The notes beneath the pieces were generated by a model. It saw only the letters and a list, made by a program, of their open reading frames with translations. It had not been told where the DNA came from and searched no databases. DNA of 37,869 nt, from the NCBI GenBank assembly GCA_024698585.1, contig JAILRB010000007.1:1-37869 (forward strand), written 5' to 3'. Positions 8,823 through 16,749 of the stretch are shown here, piece by piece. This stretch comes from Eubacterium sp. (lineage in GTDB: Bacteria; Bacillota; Clostridia; Lachnospirales; Lachnospiraceae). The position numbers and the translations under genes are program-made. Each line of letters begins with the position of its first letter. Positions within the stretch are counted from its first letter, which is position 1.

Positions 8823-9011
8823 ATGTTTGGATCATTGGATGACATGTTTGACCTGAACGGAGACGGAACACTGGATGATTTAGAAAAGGCCGGAGAATTT
8901 GGTTTTGTTATGAACGAAGTTATGGACGAAAAAGAAGATGAACTTTGGGACGGCGATGATGACCATGATGAGTTCGGCTGGGATGATGACGACGATAATG
9001 ATGGTTGGTAG
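8823..9011 (+). CDS. Small acidic EF-hand-like calcium-binding protein
   Basis: The 62-residue protein has 26 Asp/Glu residues. Residues 10-21 form a canonical 12-residue EF-hand loop: D10, N12, D14, T16, D18 and E21 at the calcium-ligand positions, with G15 at the turn. The C-terminal half is a run of Asp with Trp. It has no signal peptide or membrane segment. A full AGGAGG ribosome site lies 5-6 bases upstream, an extended -10 precedes it and a strong terminator begins at the stop codon, so it is a genuine single-gene unit despite its size. It could buffer Ca2+ or bind a basic partner; the role is unknown. A single loop with only part of the usual flanking helices argues for a minimal or dimeric EF-hand. 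Confidence 0.75.
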   Translation: MFGSLDDMFDLNGDGTLDDLEKAGEFGFVMNEVMDEKEDELWDGDDDHDEFGWDDDDDNDGW

Positions 9012-9067
9012 AGAAAAAAGAGGATGTTTTGTTTGTAAAAATACAAATAGAACATCCTCTTTTTTCT
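9012..9067. terminator. Bidirectional terminator between EF-hand gene and histidine kinase
   Basis: The perfect 17-bp stem (9012-9028 with 9051-9067) carries A6 on the left and T6 on the right, so it works for both converging genes. Its loop contains a further TTTGT / ACAAA pairing. Confidence 0.93.
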
Positions 9068-9072
9068 ATTTA

Positions 9073-10356
9073 TTATTGTTCTTCCTGAAAGGAAACAGTG
9101 AATCGCGTGCCTACATCCTGTCGGGATAAGACATTGATGGTACCGTCATGGGCGTCAATAATCCATTTTGCAATGGAGAGCCCCAACCCGGAACCACCGG
9201 TGTTTTCGTTTCGCACTTCATCAGAACGGAAAAAGCGTTCGAAAATATGGGCAACATCCTGTCCCGTCATGCCGATGCCTTCGTCCTGAATGGTGTAAAG
9301 AACATTTCCGTTTTCTTTTTGAACATCAAGTTTGATAGTACTTCCTTCTTCTGAATATTTCGCTGCGTTCTGCACGAAGATGCGAATGGATTGTTTTACC
9401 ATGGCCAGATCTCCGTTCATCAAATAGGTTTCATTGGATTCTGTTTTCTCTTCCGGTATTCCCTTCAGCACATAGGTGTGCTTTTCGTCAATCATCAGGG
9501 ATTCTTCCCAAACTTCTCGAATTACATCACCCAAATCAAAGTTTGTACGATTTAAGGTATTTCGACCACTGTCCCCGCGGGCCAAAAACAGAAGCTGTTC
9601 AATCAGCTCTTTCATATGCTCAGACTCATTCTTCAAGGCGGCAATGGATTCTTCCAATACTTCCGGATCCTCTTTGCCCCAGCGATCCAGCATATTGACG
9701 TATCCCTGAATCACTGCAATCGGAGTACGCAGTTCGTGGGATGCATCAGAAACGAAACGCACCTGTTGTTGTCTGCTTTCCTGCATTTTCATCAGCAGAC
9801 TGTTCAAAGCGATTTCGATGCTCTGCAATTCCCGGTCTCCGGTTACAATCTTTGGTGAGTCCGGACTTGCCGAATGAATGGCATTCTCTAAATGTTCATA
9901 AGAAATATTTCCCATGGCCTCGGCCTTCATCGCCAACTCATTCAGAGGACGAAGCTTTTTCCGAATCCTCTTGGTGTCTGAAATTCCGTTAATTAAATCA
10001 AAACATTGAAATAATAGTAATAATAAGAAGAGAGGAATTACATAATTATAAAATTTGTAGAGAGGAAATCGATATTCCTCTCCGTTTTCCAAGTGAACCA
10101 TATAGGTAAATGACTCGTAATGACATCCTTCCCGAATGAAATCGACTTGTGTCCCTTCCGCATAATCCCAACCGTTGTGAACTGCTTCCCGAGGCAATTC
10201 CTGGTTACAATGTAGCACAAACAAACCGAAGGTTGCCGCAAAAAGAAGCACATCCCACAGCAGAAAGTGCAGGAATCGTCTGGACCACATGCTCCAACTG
10301 ATTCTTCGGGCGATGGACGTCATCCTTTTATTGTAAGTTGATTTTTGTTTTTCCAA
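9073..10356 (-). CDS. Membrane sensor histidine kinase
   Basis: The 427-residue kinase has two transmembrane segments (~31-50 and ~104-120) flanking an extracytoplasmic loop of about 53 residues, a small sensor. A HAMP-like linker (~121-195) leads to the HisKA H-box S-H-E-L-R-T-P with phospho-acceptor H207. The HATPase domain shows the N-box Q-N-A-A-K-Y-S, G1 D-E-G-I-G-M and G2 G-G-S-G-L-G-L-S. The start is TTG, chosen because TAGGAG sits 7 bases upstream; the next ATG has its AAAAGG directly abutting. It follows the response regulator by 15 bases in a three-gene reverse operon and is its obvious partner. It probably senses an envelope cue; the signal cannot be read from sequence. Confidence 0.93.
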   Translation of the reverse strand: MEKQKSTYNKRMTSIARRISWSMWSRRFLHFLLWDVLLFAATFGLFVLHCNQELPREAVHNGWDYAEGTQVDFIREGCHYESFTYMVHLENGEEYRFPLYKFYNYVIPLFLLLLLFQCFDLINGISDTKRIRKKLRPLNELAMKAEAMGNISYEHLENAIHSASPDSPKIVTGDRELQSIEIALNSLLMKMQESRQQQVRFVSDASHELRTPIAVIQGYVNMLDRWGKEDPEVLEESIAALKNESEHMKELIEQLLFLARGDSGRNTLNRTNFDLGDVIREVWEESLMIDEKHTYVLKGIPEEKTESNETYLMNGDLAMVKQSIRIFVQNAAKYSEEGSTIKLDVQKENGNVLYTIQDEGIGMTGQDVAHIFERFFRSDEVRNENTGGSGLGLSIAKWIIDAHDGTINVLSRQDVGTRFTVSFQEEQ

Positions 10357-10371
10357 AATTTTCTCCTATTT

Positions 10372-11070
10372 CTATGAGTCTTTAATTACATAACCAACGC
10401 CACGCACCGTGTGAATCAACTTGACGGAATACTTATCGTCAATCTTTGTGCGTAGATATCTGACATACACATCAATCACATTGGTTTCACCCACATAGTC
10501 GTATCCACATACCAGATCCATCAGCTTTTCGCGGTTCAGTACAATGTTCTTGTTTTCCATAAGAACCCGCAATAATTCAAATTCCCGGTTAGTTAATTGC
10601 ACCGGCTCTCCTTTTACGAGTACCTCGTGACGTTCTTGATCCAAAGACACTTCGCCGATTTTTAAGACAATGCCTTCCGGTCGCCGTTGCTGTGATACTT
10701 CTGAAAGTTTTTCTTTTCGCTTTAATGCCACACGAATTCTTGCCAGAAGCTCTTCAATGGCAAAGGGCTTGGTGATATAATCGTCAGCTCCTGCATCCAG
10801 ACCGGAAACCTTATCCATGACGGCATCTCTGGCAGTAAGCATGATGACAGGCGTATCCTTCTGTTGACGGATACGCCTTAATACTTCCAGGCCATTTAAC
10901 TGAGGTAACATGATATCTAAAAGTATCAGGTCAAAGTCTTCTGCTAATGCCAAATCCAATCCGGTTCGACCGTCGGAGGCTTTTTGTACCTCGTTTCCTT
11001 CATGCTTTAATTCCAGTTCCACGAATCGTGCAATTTGTGTTTCGTCTTCAATAATCAGAATATTACTCAT
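10372..11070 (-). CDS. OmpR/PhoB-family response regulator
   Basis: The 232-residue regulator has a receiver domain (1-120) with acidic pocket E8-D9, phospho-acceptor D52 in L-L-D-I-M-L-P, and the T and K of M-L-T-A-R and I-T-K-P-F. A winged-helix DNA-binding domain follows (~130-230; L-T-N-R-E-F-E-L-L, V-D-V-Y-V-R-Y-L-R-T-K-I and the C-terminal V-R-G-V-G-Y-V hairpin). It is co-transcribed between the DUF4342-like gene and the kinase. Direct repeats with an 11-bp period lie in front of the operon and are a candidate autoregulatory binding site for this protein. Confidence 0.95.
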   Translation of the reverse strand: MSNILIIEDETQIARFVELELKHEGNEVQKASDGRTGLDLALAEDFDLILLDIMLPQLNGLEVLRRIRQQKDTPVIMLTARDAVMDKVSGLDAGADDYITKPFAIEELLARIRVALKRKEKLSEVSQQRRPEGIVLKIGEVSLDQERHEVLVKGEPVQLTNREFELLRVLMENKNIVLNREKLMDLVCGYDYVGETNVIDVYVRYLRTKIDDKYSVKLIHTVRGVGYVIKDS

Positions 11071-11103
11071 GCGAACAATTCCCTTTCTTATGATGGAATG
11101 ATT

Positions 11104-11643
11104 TTATTTTGTGCTGTCTTTTACTTCATCCACATGATCGGCAGCCTTGTCACACATTTCATTGATATCAAATGTCACAGAATCAATTCCCTCGAAATGA
11201 TATCGGCATTCACAAAACAGACCGATAATTAAAAGTGGTACGGTAATCCAAAAAGCGAAAATCAGTGCCAGTGCCAAAACAAGAACCGGTGCCTTAATGA
11301 CCTGACGTTCCTTATGGTGAATAATGAAGGAGGTTTCCAGACTCTTTTTTAAAACTCTTCCGCACCAATCAAAGAATTTGTTTAATACATCTCCAATGGA
11401 GGAAGTCTTTACAGATTTCTCATATTCCTGCTGAGCCTTGGCAAAATCCTGTGCAGTACTGTCATTAGCATCTTTATGGGTTTCATAGCGGGCACTCTGC
11501 TGGTCGTTAATCTTTCCGGCTTTCTCCAAATATACGATTGCATCCAGCATATCGTATTCATTGGCCTCTAATGCTTCCTTGGCATCCTCGTAGCTTACCC
11601 CTGTTTTTTCTCTTAATTTTTCAACTTTTTCTAATTTATCCAT
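11104..11643 (-). CDS. DUF4342-like membrane protein with N-terminal UBA-like domain
   Basis: The first gene of the reverse operon encodes 179 residues. Residues ~1-45 (V-E-K-L-R-E-K-T-G-V-S-Y-E-D-A-K-E-A-L and D-M-L-D-A-I-V-Y-L) match the UBA/TS-N three-helix fold seen in EF-Ts and in DUF4342 proteins. A charged linker follows, then a basic segment and one long or hairpin membrane segment (~120-148). The end is short and acidic. The start has GAAAGGATG upstream. It is followed by the regulator at 33 bases, so all three genes are presumably co-expressed. It may be a signal input or a regulated membrane-stress target of the two-component system; this is inference from the arrangement only. Confidence 0.75.
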   Translation of the reverse strand: MDKLEKVEKLREKTGVSYEDAKEALEANEYDMLDAIVYLEKAGKINDQQSARYETHKDANDSTAQDFAKAQQEYEKSVKTSSIGDVLNKFFDWCGRVLKKSLETSFIIHHKERQVIKAPVLVLALALIFAFWITVPLLIIGLFCECRYHFEGIDSVTFDINEMCDKAADHVDEVKDSTK

Positions 11644-11760
11644 ATGTATACATCCTTTCTTTCAGCAATATTCGTTGTAATTCGTTTCGAACCGGCCAAC
11701 GTGTTACTCTTGCTGATATGTATATCCTAATGTGTCAAAATTAATTTCACATTGAAGGAA

Positions 11761-11782
11761 GATTAAAATTAGATTAAAATTC
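11761..11782. promoter_or_regulatory. 11-bp-period direct repeat upstream of the two-component operon
   Basis: GATTAAAATTA is followed directly by GATTAAAATTC. Tandem half-sites with an 11-bp period are how OmpR/PhoB regulators usually bind. A TTGACA on the minus strand (11738-11733) lies about 22 bases downstream in the direction of the operon, but no convincing -10 follows at 17 bases, so the promoter itself is not resolved. Confidence 0.4.
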
Positions 11783-11949
11783 GTTAATTTCCAAATAATA
11801 CCTAAAAGAATTATAACATATGTTGATAATAAAAGTGTTTTTATTAAAGGAAGGTAAAGGTTAACGTTAACATATCATTGGGAAATAGGGAGATATGTAA
11901 AAAACTAAAAAACTAATACCATAATAAAAAAAACGGTATATTAAAAACA

Positions 11950-11982
11950 TTTCAATCGTATTATACTCATACACGATTGAAA
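11950..11982 (+). promoter_or_regulatory. 10-bp inverted repeat spanning the -10 region of the protease gene
   Basis: TTTCAATCGT (11950-11959) and ACGATTGAAA (11973-11982) are perfect complements, with a 13-base centre that contains TATACT (11962-11967), a plausible -10. The -35 region is poor. A repressor or activator site is likely if this -10 is used; alternatively the repeat forms a hairpin in a longer transcript. A separate palindrome GTTAACGTTAAC lies at 11860-11871. Confidence 0.5.
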
Positions 11983-11994
11983 AGGGTTTAGATT

Positions 11995-12044
11995 AAATGA
12001 ACTTTTGAGAGTGGCATGTGCCTTTCGCAAGGGTTCATTTTTTC
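11995..12044 (+). promoter_or_regulatory. Terminator-like structured leader of the protease gene
   Basis: AAATGAAC (11995-12002) pairs with GTTCATTT (12033-12040) and runs into TTTTTTC. Inside lie a CCTT-TCGC-AAGG hairpin (12021-12032) and a competing GGCA-TG-TGCC (12013-12022). It sits 31 bases before the start codon, after the putative promoter, so it could be an attenuator. It fits no riboswitch class that I recognise. Confidence 0.45.
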
Positions 12045-12074
12045 TTTGCCCAAAAAATGATCGGGGAGATTATT

Positions 12075-15000
12075 ATGTTTAAAAAGAGAGGAATTAAAAT
12101 TGTTGGGGGATTCTTAAGTGTGGCACTTCTCACAGGTTTAGCGTTGCAGAACTTTGGGGGTGAACAGCCCGGCATTAAGGTTGAGGGAGAAACACAATTA
12201 AAAGTTTACGAAGTTGGTGAGGAAACTCTTTCTAACATTGTAAAGACTGCAAGAACGGACGGAGCAAAAGCAGCATCGGAAATTCGTGAGTTTCAAAAAA
12301 ATGATTATGAGGCAGCAGTAAACAAGGTATTGACTTCTTATTATAAAGAAGGAAATGAGGAAGAACAGAAGGAATTTGAGGAAAATCTTGATGATAAGGC
12401 AAGAGGGATTGTTGCTAATTATCGGGAAGCTGCAAAGGAACGAGCAGACGAAAGTAAGTTGAAATATGAGCCGAATGTTTCTATTCTGACTTTCGGTGCA
12501 GAGATGAGCGAAGATACCATCCGCAAAGTGGTTGCAGACCAATATGGAGAATGCGAATATATTCACAAGTGCCCGGATGATACGTATATGGTTAAGGTTA
12601 AATCCTATGGATTGACGGCAGAGAAAGCTGCAAAGGCTTATGATGGCTATACCCAGACAAACACGTCTGAGGTCAATGGAAAGGTTGAGCAGATTGCGGA
12701 AGCGTGGGATATGGTCAATGATCCGTATCGCTACAACGAATATTATTTAAGCCAGTTAAATGTCGGAGATGCATGGAACTACATTAACGGAAGAAGTCAT
12801 TCAAAAGTTAAGGTTTGTGTAGTTGACGGAACCGGCGTGGACATTAATGCGAATCTTGATTTAAAGAATATTTCGAATAAAAATCAATCCATTGTTTATA
12901 GAGAAGATGGTAGCTATTATGCCATGACTGGTTTAAATACGGATTTTAACACAGGAAATATGCATATGATTAACTGTGCAGGATTAATTGCTGCACAATC
13001 TAATAATGGAGCACAAGTAGCGGGTGTGGCAGCAGGAACAGATAACAGTATTGTGGATTTAGTGAATGTTGCGATTCCATTGTATGTAGATAAGATGGCT
13101 TTGGCTGTAGACTATGCAAATGGTATTGGAACGAAGGTTATTAACTTTAGTTTGTTCCATGAGGGCTCATATGATTATGAGCAACAGGCAATCACTCGTT
13201 TTACGAATGCGGGTGGAACTGTTGTAGCAGGAGCCGGAAATAATGGAGCTGACTTAAATGGATTCCCATCAGATTATAGCAACGTTATTTCCATCATTGC
13301 TACGAATGAAGATAAGACAAAACGTGGAACCAGTAACTTTGGATGGGAATGTGATTTCTGTGCACCGGGGACATCGATTGCTGCTTGTGGACCTGGAGAT
13401 CAGGTGTGGTTTACCAATGGAACATCTATGGCATCGCCTATTGGTGCTGGTGTTGTTGCAATGATGTATAGTGTCAATCCAAACCTGAATAAAAATCAGG
13501 TTCACACGATTTTGAAAGATACCGCTCAGGATTTAGGGGATTCGGGAAGAGACTATTACTATGCTTATGGCCTAATTAATGCTGGGGCAGCAGTTCAGAA
13601 GGCAGGTGGCGGTTCAACGGCTCAGCCAACACAACAACCGACTCAGCCTACCACTCAGCCTCAGGCAAATGGTCCGGAAGAAGTTTTTGGCCAGGTATTT
13701 AACAGCCCGGCAAACAATACGATTTCAGTCGTTTGGGGAAGCAATGAAAGAATGCAGGCCTTAGGCCAGGTTTATAATATTTATGTAGATAACCAGAAAA
13801 AATTAAATGGTGTAGGATGCGGAGAACATCGCATTACGGATGTTCCTGCTGGAAAACATATTGTAAAAATCACATCAGTTTATAACGGACAGGAAACTAA
13901 TGGCGTCACTGGAGAAGTGGTCGTTAAAGGCGAGGTGCCGACTACCCAGGCACCAACCACCACGGAAGCGGTAAGTACATTACCTTCCGGTTTTACAGCT
14001 GCAGGAGCAAACTGGACAGAGTTGAATTACTGGTCTGTTTATTTTGCTTCGGGTTGGGGAAATAATCCGACCGGTGGATATAAAGATGGAAATGACTATG
14101 GAAGTTTCAGTACCTTTATTGCTTCCGGCGGAAAAGGAGTTGCTTGGTCTGTTCAGATGAAGACCAAGGAAATTCCGCTTACTGCAGGGAAGAATTATTC
14201 TTGTAAGTTAAATGTTACGACAAACAAAGCGGCAGAAAATATTGTATTGAAGGATGAAAAAACACAGGCATCCACCAATGTGAAACTTGCAAGTGGAAAC
14301 AACGAGATTGTCTTGAACTTCAGAAGTGAGAGCTTGGCGCAGTTCTTCTTTGACCTAGGAAATGCTCCGGATGGTTTTAGAATGGACATCACTTCATTCA
14401 CGTTGGTAAACAACGAACCGGAAACCACAACGCAGGAACCAACCACAGTTGAACCGACAACAGAAGAACCGACGACCAGAAGTTTTGATGCATATGATGT
14501 GATTGAAGCAGAACATTTCGCTGATCATCAGGGAGGTGTGATTGATACGAATGCAAATGCTAGCAACGGACAAAACATCGGAGGCATTACTAACGGTGTC
14601 GTAATGCGTTACGATCATGTTAACTTCTCAGAATCGGCTGGTGGAATGTCCATCAATTATTCTAGCCCGACCGGCACCGCCAGCGGAAACGTAGAAGTTT
14701 CCGTGGATAGTCTGGATCATAAAGTCGGAACGATTATTTTAGAAAATAACGCTTCCAGCTGGGCACAGTACGGTGAAACCACAGGACAATTCACAGAGGA
14801 AATTCCTTCAGGGGAACACACGATTTTCCTTAAGTTTGTCACAACCGGTTCGGCATACTATGCTGCAAATGTAGATTTCTTCCGTTTGGTACCCGCAAGT
14901 GCTTTTGTAAAGACGATTGACGGAGGAATTGAAATTAACGGCTACCAGGTAAACACGCTCCACGAGGGAATGCGAACCATTTATTCCGTGGATTCAGAAA

Positions 15001-15422
15001 TTAACGGAAAAGAAGTTGTTAGCTCCGGACTAATCTACTCTATTTCTGACAGTGCTTCAGAAAACGATCTAGTAGTTAACAGCTCTAACCCATACATCAA
15101 AAATTATGAGGCCATTGAATCCAAGGCAAAACTTTCTTATGTGAAGTCTGATTCAGACCTGGGTTCCAGCTACGCCATGACGATGAAGTTTGTGAAGCAG
15201 AAGCCATTAGAATGGACGATTACCTGGAAGGTTCGTGCTTACGCAAAACTTTCCGACGGAAGTTACGTTTACTCGAAAATGAAGACATATACTATTTTTG
15301 ATGTTGCAGAGGAACTCTACCGGAACCGCCGCATGAGTGGCGCAGACGCTCACGACTACCTCTACAACACCATTATAAAAAAAGTGAATCCAAGTTATGG
15401 AATTGTATATTATTTAGAATAA
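12075..15422 (+). CDS. Secreted subtilisin-like (S8) protease with Fn3-like, CBM-like and shared C-terminal modules
   Basis: The 1115-residue product starts at the ATG with GGGGAG six bases upstream; the frame is open 19 codons further but without a ribosome site. A signal peptide (~1-30) and propeptide (~35-200) precede the S8 domain (~230-500). Catalytic residues are D251 (V-V-D-G-T-G-V-D), H297 (in M-H-M-I-N-C-A-G, where S8 enzymes normally have H-G-T-H-V-A-G), oxyanion N389 (G-A-G-N-N-G) and S451 (G-T-S-M-A-S-P). Then come a Gln/Thr/Pro linker, an Fn3-like domain (~535-625), a CBM4/9-like domain (~635-780), a Thr/Glu/Pro linker, a CBM6-like domain (~805-945, I-E-A-E-H-F start) and the 168-residue module shared with the CAP protein (948-1115). 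The unusual His motif leaves activity open. It is monocistronic with a structured leader, divergent from the two-component operon. Confidence 0.9.
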   Translation: MFKKRGIKIVGGFLSVALLTGLALQNFGGEQPGIKVEGETQLKVYEVGEETLSNIVKTARTDGAKAASEIREFQKNDYEAAVNKVLTSYYKEGNEEEQKEFEENLDDKARGIVANYREAAKERADESKLKYEPNVSILTFGAEMSEDTIRKVVADQYGECEYIHKCPDDTYMVKVKSYGLTAEKAAKAYDGYTQTNTSEVNGKVEQIAEAWDMVNDPYRYNEYYLSQLNVGDAWNYINGRSHSKVKVCVVDGTGVDINANLDLKNISNKNQSIVYREDGSYYAMTGLNTDFNTGNMHMINCAGLIAAQSNNGAQVAGVAAGTDNSIVDLVNVAIPLYVDKMALAVDYANGIGTKVINFSLFHEGSYDYEQQAITRFTNAGGTVVAGAGNNGADLNGFPSDYSNVISIIATNEDKTKRGTSNFGWECDFCAPGTSIAACGPGDQVWFTNGTSMASPIGAGVVAMMYSVNPNLNKNQVHTILKDTAQDLGDSGRDYYYAYGLINAGAAVQKAGGGSTAQPTQQPTQPTTQPQANGPEEVFGQVFNSPANNTISVVWGSNERMQALGQVYNIYVDNQKKLNGVGCGEHRITDVPAGKHIVKITSVYNGQETNGVTGEVVVKGEVPTTQAPTTTEAVSTLPSGFTAAGANWTELNYWSVYFASGWGNNPTGGYKDGNDYGSFSTFIASGGKGVAWSVQMKTKEIPLTAGKNYSCKLNVTTNKAAENIVLKDEKTQASTNVKLASGNNEIVLNFRSESLAQFFFDLGNAPDGFRMDITSFTLVNNEPETTTQEPTTVEPTTEEPTTRSFDAYDVIEAEHFADHQGGVIDTNANASNGQNIGGITNGVVMRYDHVNFSESAGGMSINYSSPTGTASGNVEVSVDSLDHKVGTIILENNASSWAQYGETTGQFTEEIPSGEHTIFLKFVTTGSAYYAANVDFFRLVPASAFVKTIDGGIEINGYQVNTLHEGMRTIYSVDSEINGKEVVSSGLIYSISDSASENDLVVNSSNPYIKNYEAIESKAKLSYVKSDSDLGSSYAMTMKFVKQKPLEWTITWKVRAYAKLSDGSYVYSKMKTYTIFDVAEELYRNRRMSGADAHDYLYNTIIKKVNPSYGIVYYLE

Positions 15423-15437
15423 GCATTATGGTATTTA

Positions 15438-15468
15438 ACCGCTTGCCGTATCGGCAGGCGGTTTTTTA
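15438..15468 (+). terminator. Intrinsic terminator of the protease gene
   Basis: The 12-bp stem AACCGCTTGCCG / CGGCAGGCGGTT (one G-T wobble) has a 3-base loop and is followed by six T. Confidence 0.93.
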
Positions 15469-15582
15469 TGATCGTCTGGAATGTTGCATAATGTATGTGT
15501 TGAAATGTTGATTAGGGTATGGTAGAGTTTATGTAACATAATGTATGAATAGATATCGGGAGACCATATAGAAGGAAAAAAG

Positions 15583-15847
15583 TGAAATATACCGTCTGAA
15601 AAATGAGGGGAAAGCTGGGAACGTACGGTACAAATGCGAAAAAATGAAATATGCTGTCTGAAAAGTCACGGGGAAGCTGGGAACGTACGGTATAAATGAG
15701 AAAAAATGAAATGTACTGTCTGAAAAGTCACGGGAAAGCTGGGAACGTACGGTACAGATGCGAAAAATTGAAATATGCTGTCTGAAATGTCGCGGGGAAG
15801 CTGGGAACGTACGGTACAAATGAGAAAAAATGAAATGTGTGGTTTTT
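15583..15847. repeat. Four 62-bp tandem direct repeats plus a partial fifth copy
   Basis: Copies run 15583-15644, 15645-15706, 15707-15768 and 15769-15830, each exactly 62 bases. A partial fifth starts at 15831. Each opens with TGAAATRT and contains the invariant core AGCTGGGAACGTACGGTA, which includes a GTAC-G-GTAC dyad in three of four copies. Copies differ at about 3-10 positions. The period is not a multiple of three, so long reverse-strand open frames through the array are by-products, not genes. There are no spacers, so it is not a CRISPR array. The array ends immediately before the ribosome site of the nuclease-like gene. The stretch 15469-15582 shows nothing else. Confidence 0.93.
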
Positions 15848-15858
15848 GGGAGGAATTG

Positions 15859-16653
15859 ATGAGCGGATTAATGAATGAATTAAAAAAGAGACAGGAAAAT
15901 ACTGAGAAAGTAATGAAAAAAATGGAACAAATGATATCTTTAAATGGAATGGATGAACAAAAGATCAATGTGGTTTTAAGGCAGAAGGGGATTCAGTTTT
16001 ATAAAAAGAACCAGTCAGGAGAGTATCGTTATATTCCTAAAACAAAAAAAGAAGAAGCGATAAAAATCTTACAGCAACAGTATTATAAGAAAATATATGA
16101 AAGTACGACAAAGGAAATGAGATTATTAGGTAAATTACAAACTTTTTTGGAACAGCAAGCAGCAGAGACTATTTACCAAAATCTCGGAAAAGGAAAACAG
16201 AAAGTGGTAATTCCTATCGTTGTACCTAAGGAACAGTTCATTGAAGCCTGGCTCAGTGAAGAATACACAGGAAAACCTTTTCCTGAAAACAGCCCGGAGT
16301 ATTATACAGATCGAGGGGAAAGGGTGCGGTCAAAATCAGAAAAAATCATTGCGGACAAATTATATCGGGAAGAAATTCATTATCGATATGAGTATCCGCT
16401 GGAGTTGCCGGGATGGGGAGTCGTGTATCCGGACTTTACGATTTTGGATGTGGAAAATCGGAGGAACATTATATATGAGCACTTTGGAATGATGGATGAT
16501 GAAAATTATGCTGGCAATGCAATAGCAAAGGTGCAGCGCTATGCGAGCGCAGGTTATTATATTGGGGATAATTTCTTTATAACTATGGAGAGTTCAAGAA
16601 ATCCATTAGACAGCAGAACGCTGGATGGGATTGTGCAGCAACTAAAATCTTAA
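15859..16653 (+). CDS. PD-(D/E)XK-like nuclease-fold protein
   Basis: The start at 15859 has GGGAGG six bases upstream; an earlier in-frame ATG lies inside the 62-bp repeats and is unlikely. The 264-residue product has a charged helical N-terminal half (~1-115). A C-terminal domain follows with R-S-K-S-E-K-I-I-A (E161), Y-E-Y-P-L (E178), P-D-F-T-I-L-D (D192) and I-Y-E-H-F-G-M-M-D (E207). This order of an early Glu, P-D and a later Glu on a beta strand is that of the PD-(D/E)XK restriction-endonuclease superfamily, with E-H-F in place of E-x-K. No partner methylase or helicase is adjacent, and no terminator separates it from the next gene. A DNA-cleaving role is inferred from the fold only. 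Confidence 0.7.
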   Translation: MSGLMNELKKRQENTEKVMKKMEQMISLNGMDEQKINVVLRQKGIQFYKKNQSGEYRYIPKTKKEEAIKILQQQYYKKIYESTTKEMRLLGKLQTFLEQQAAETIYQNLGKGKQKVVIPIVVPKEQFIEAWLSEEYTGKPFPENSPEYYTDRGERVRSKSEKIIADKLYREEIHYRYEYPLELPGWGVVYPDFTILDVENRRNIIYEHFGMMDDENYAGNAIAKVQRYASAGYYIGDNFFITMESSRNPLDSRTLDGIVQQLKS

Positions 16654-16749
16654 AGATAAAGCAGAAATGAGATTGAGAAAAAATGGCGAATTCAATGTGT
16701 TAGGATGGCAGTGAGAACAAATCAATTGATGGGAAAGGGAGGCATAAAT

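Noticed and set aside
11860..11871. 12-bp palindrome GTTAACGTTAAC as an operator
   Set aside because: Self-complementary but about 90 bases from the nearest plausible promoter element and easily produced in AT-rich sequence; mentioned but not called.
12018..12074. Upstream start of the protease at 12018
   Set aside because: It lies within the leader hairpin, lacks a ribosome site and would put 19 residues before a normal signal peptide.
15583..15847. CRISPR array
   Set aside because: Repeats are contiguous 62-mers with no unique spacers and no cas genes nearby.
15529..15968. Long reverse-strand open frames with repeated V-R-S-Q-L / Y-R-T-F-P-A-S-P segments
   Set aside because: They arise from the 62-bp array being read in successive frames; the same short peptides recur in shifted frames and no ribosome site precedes them.
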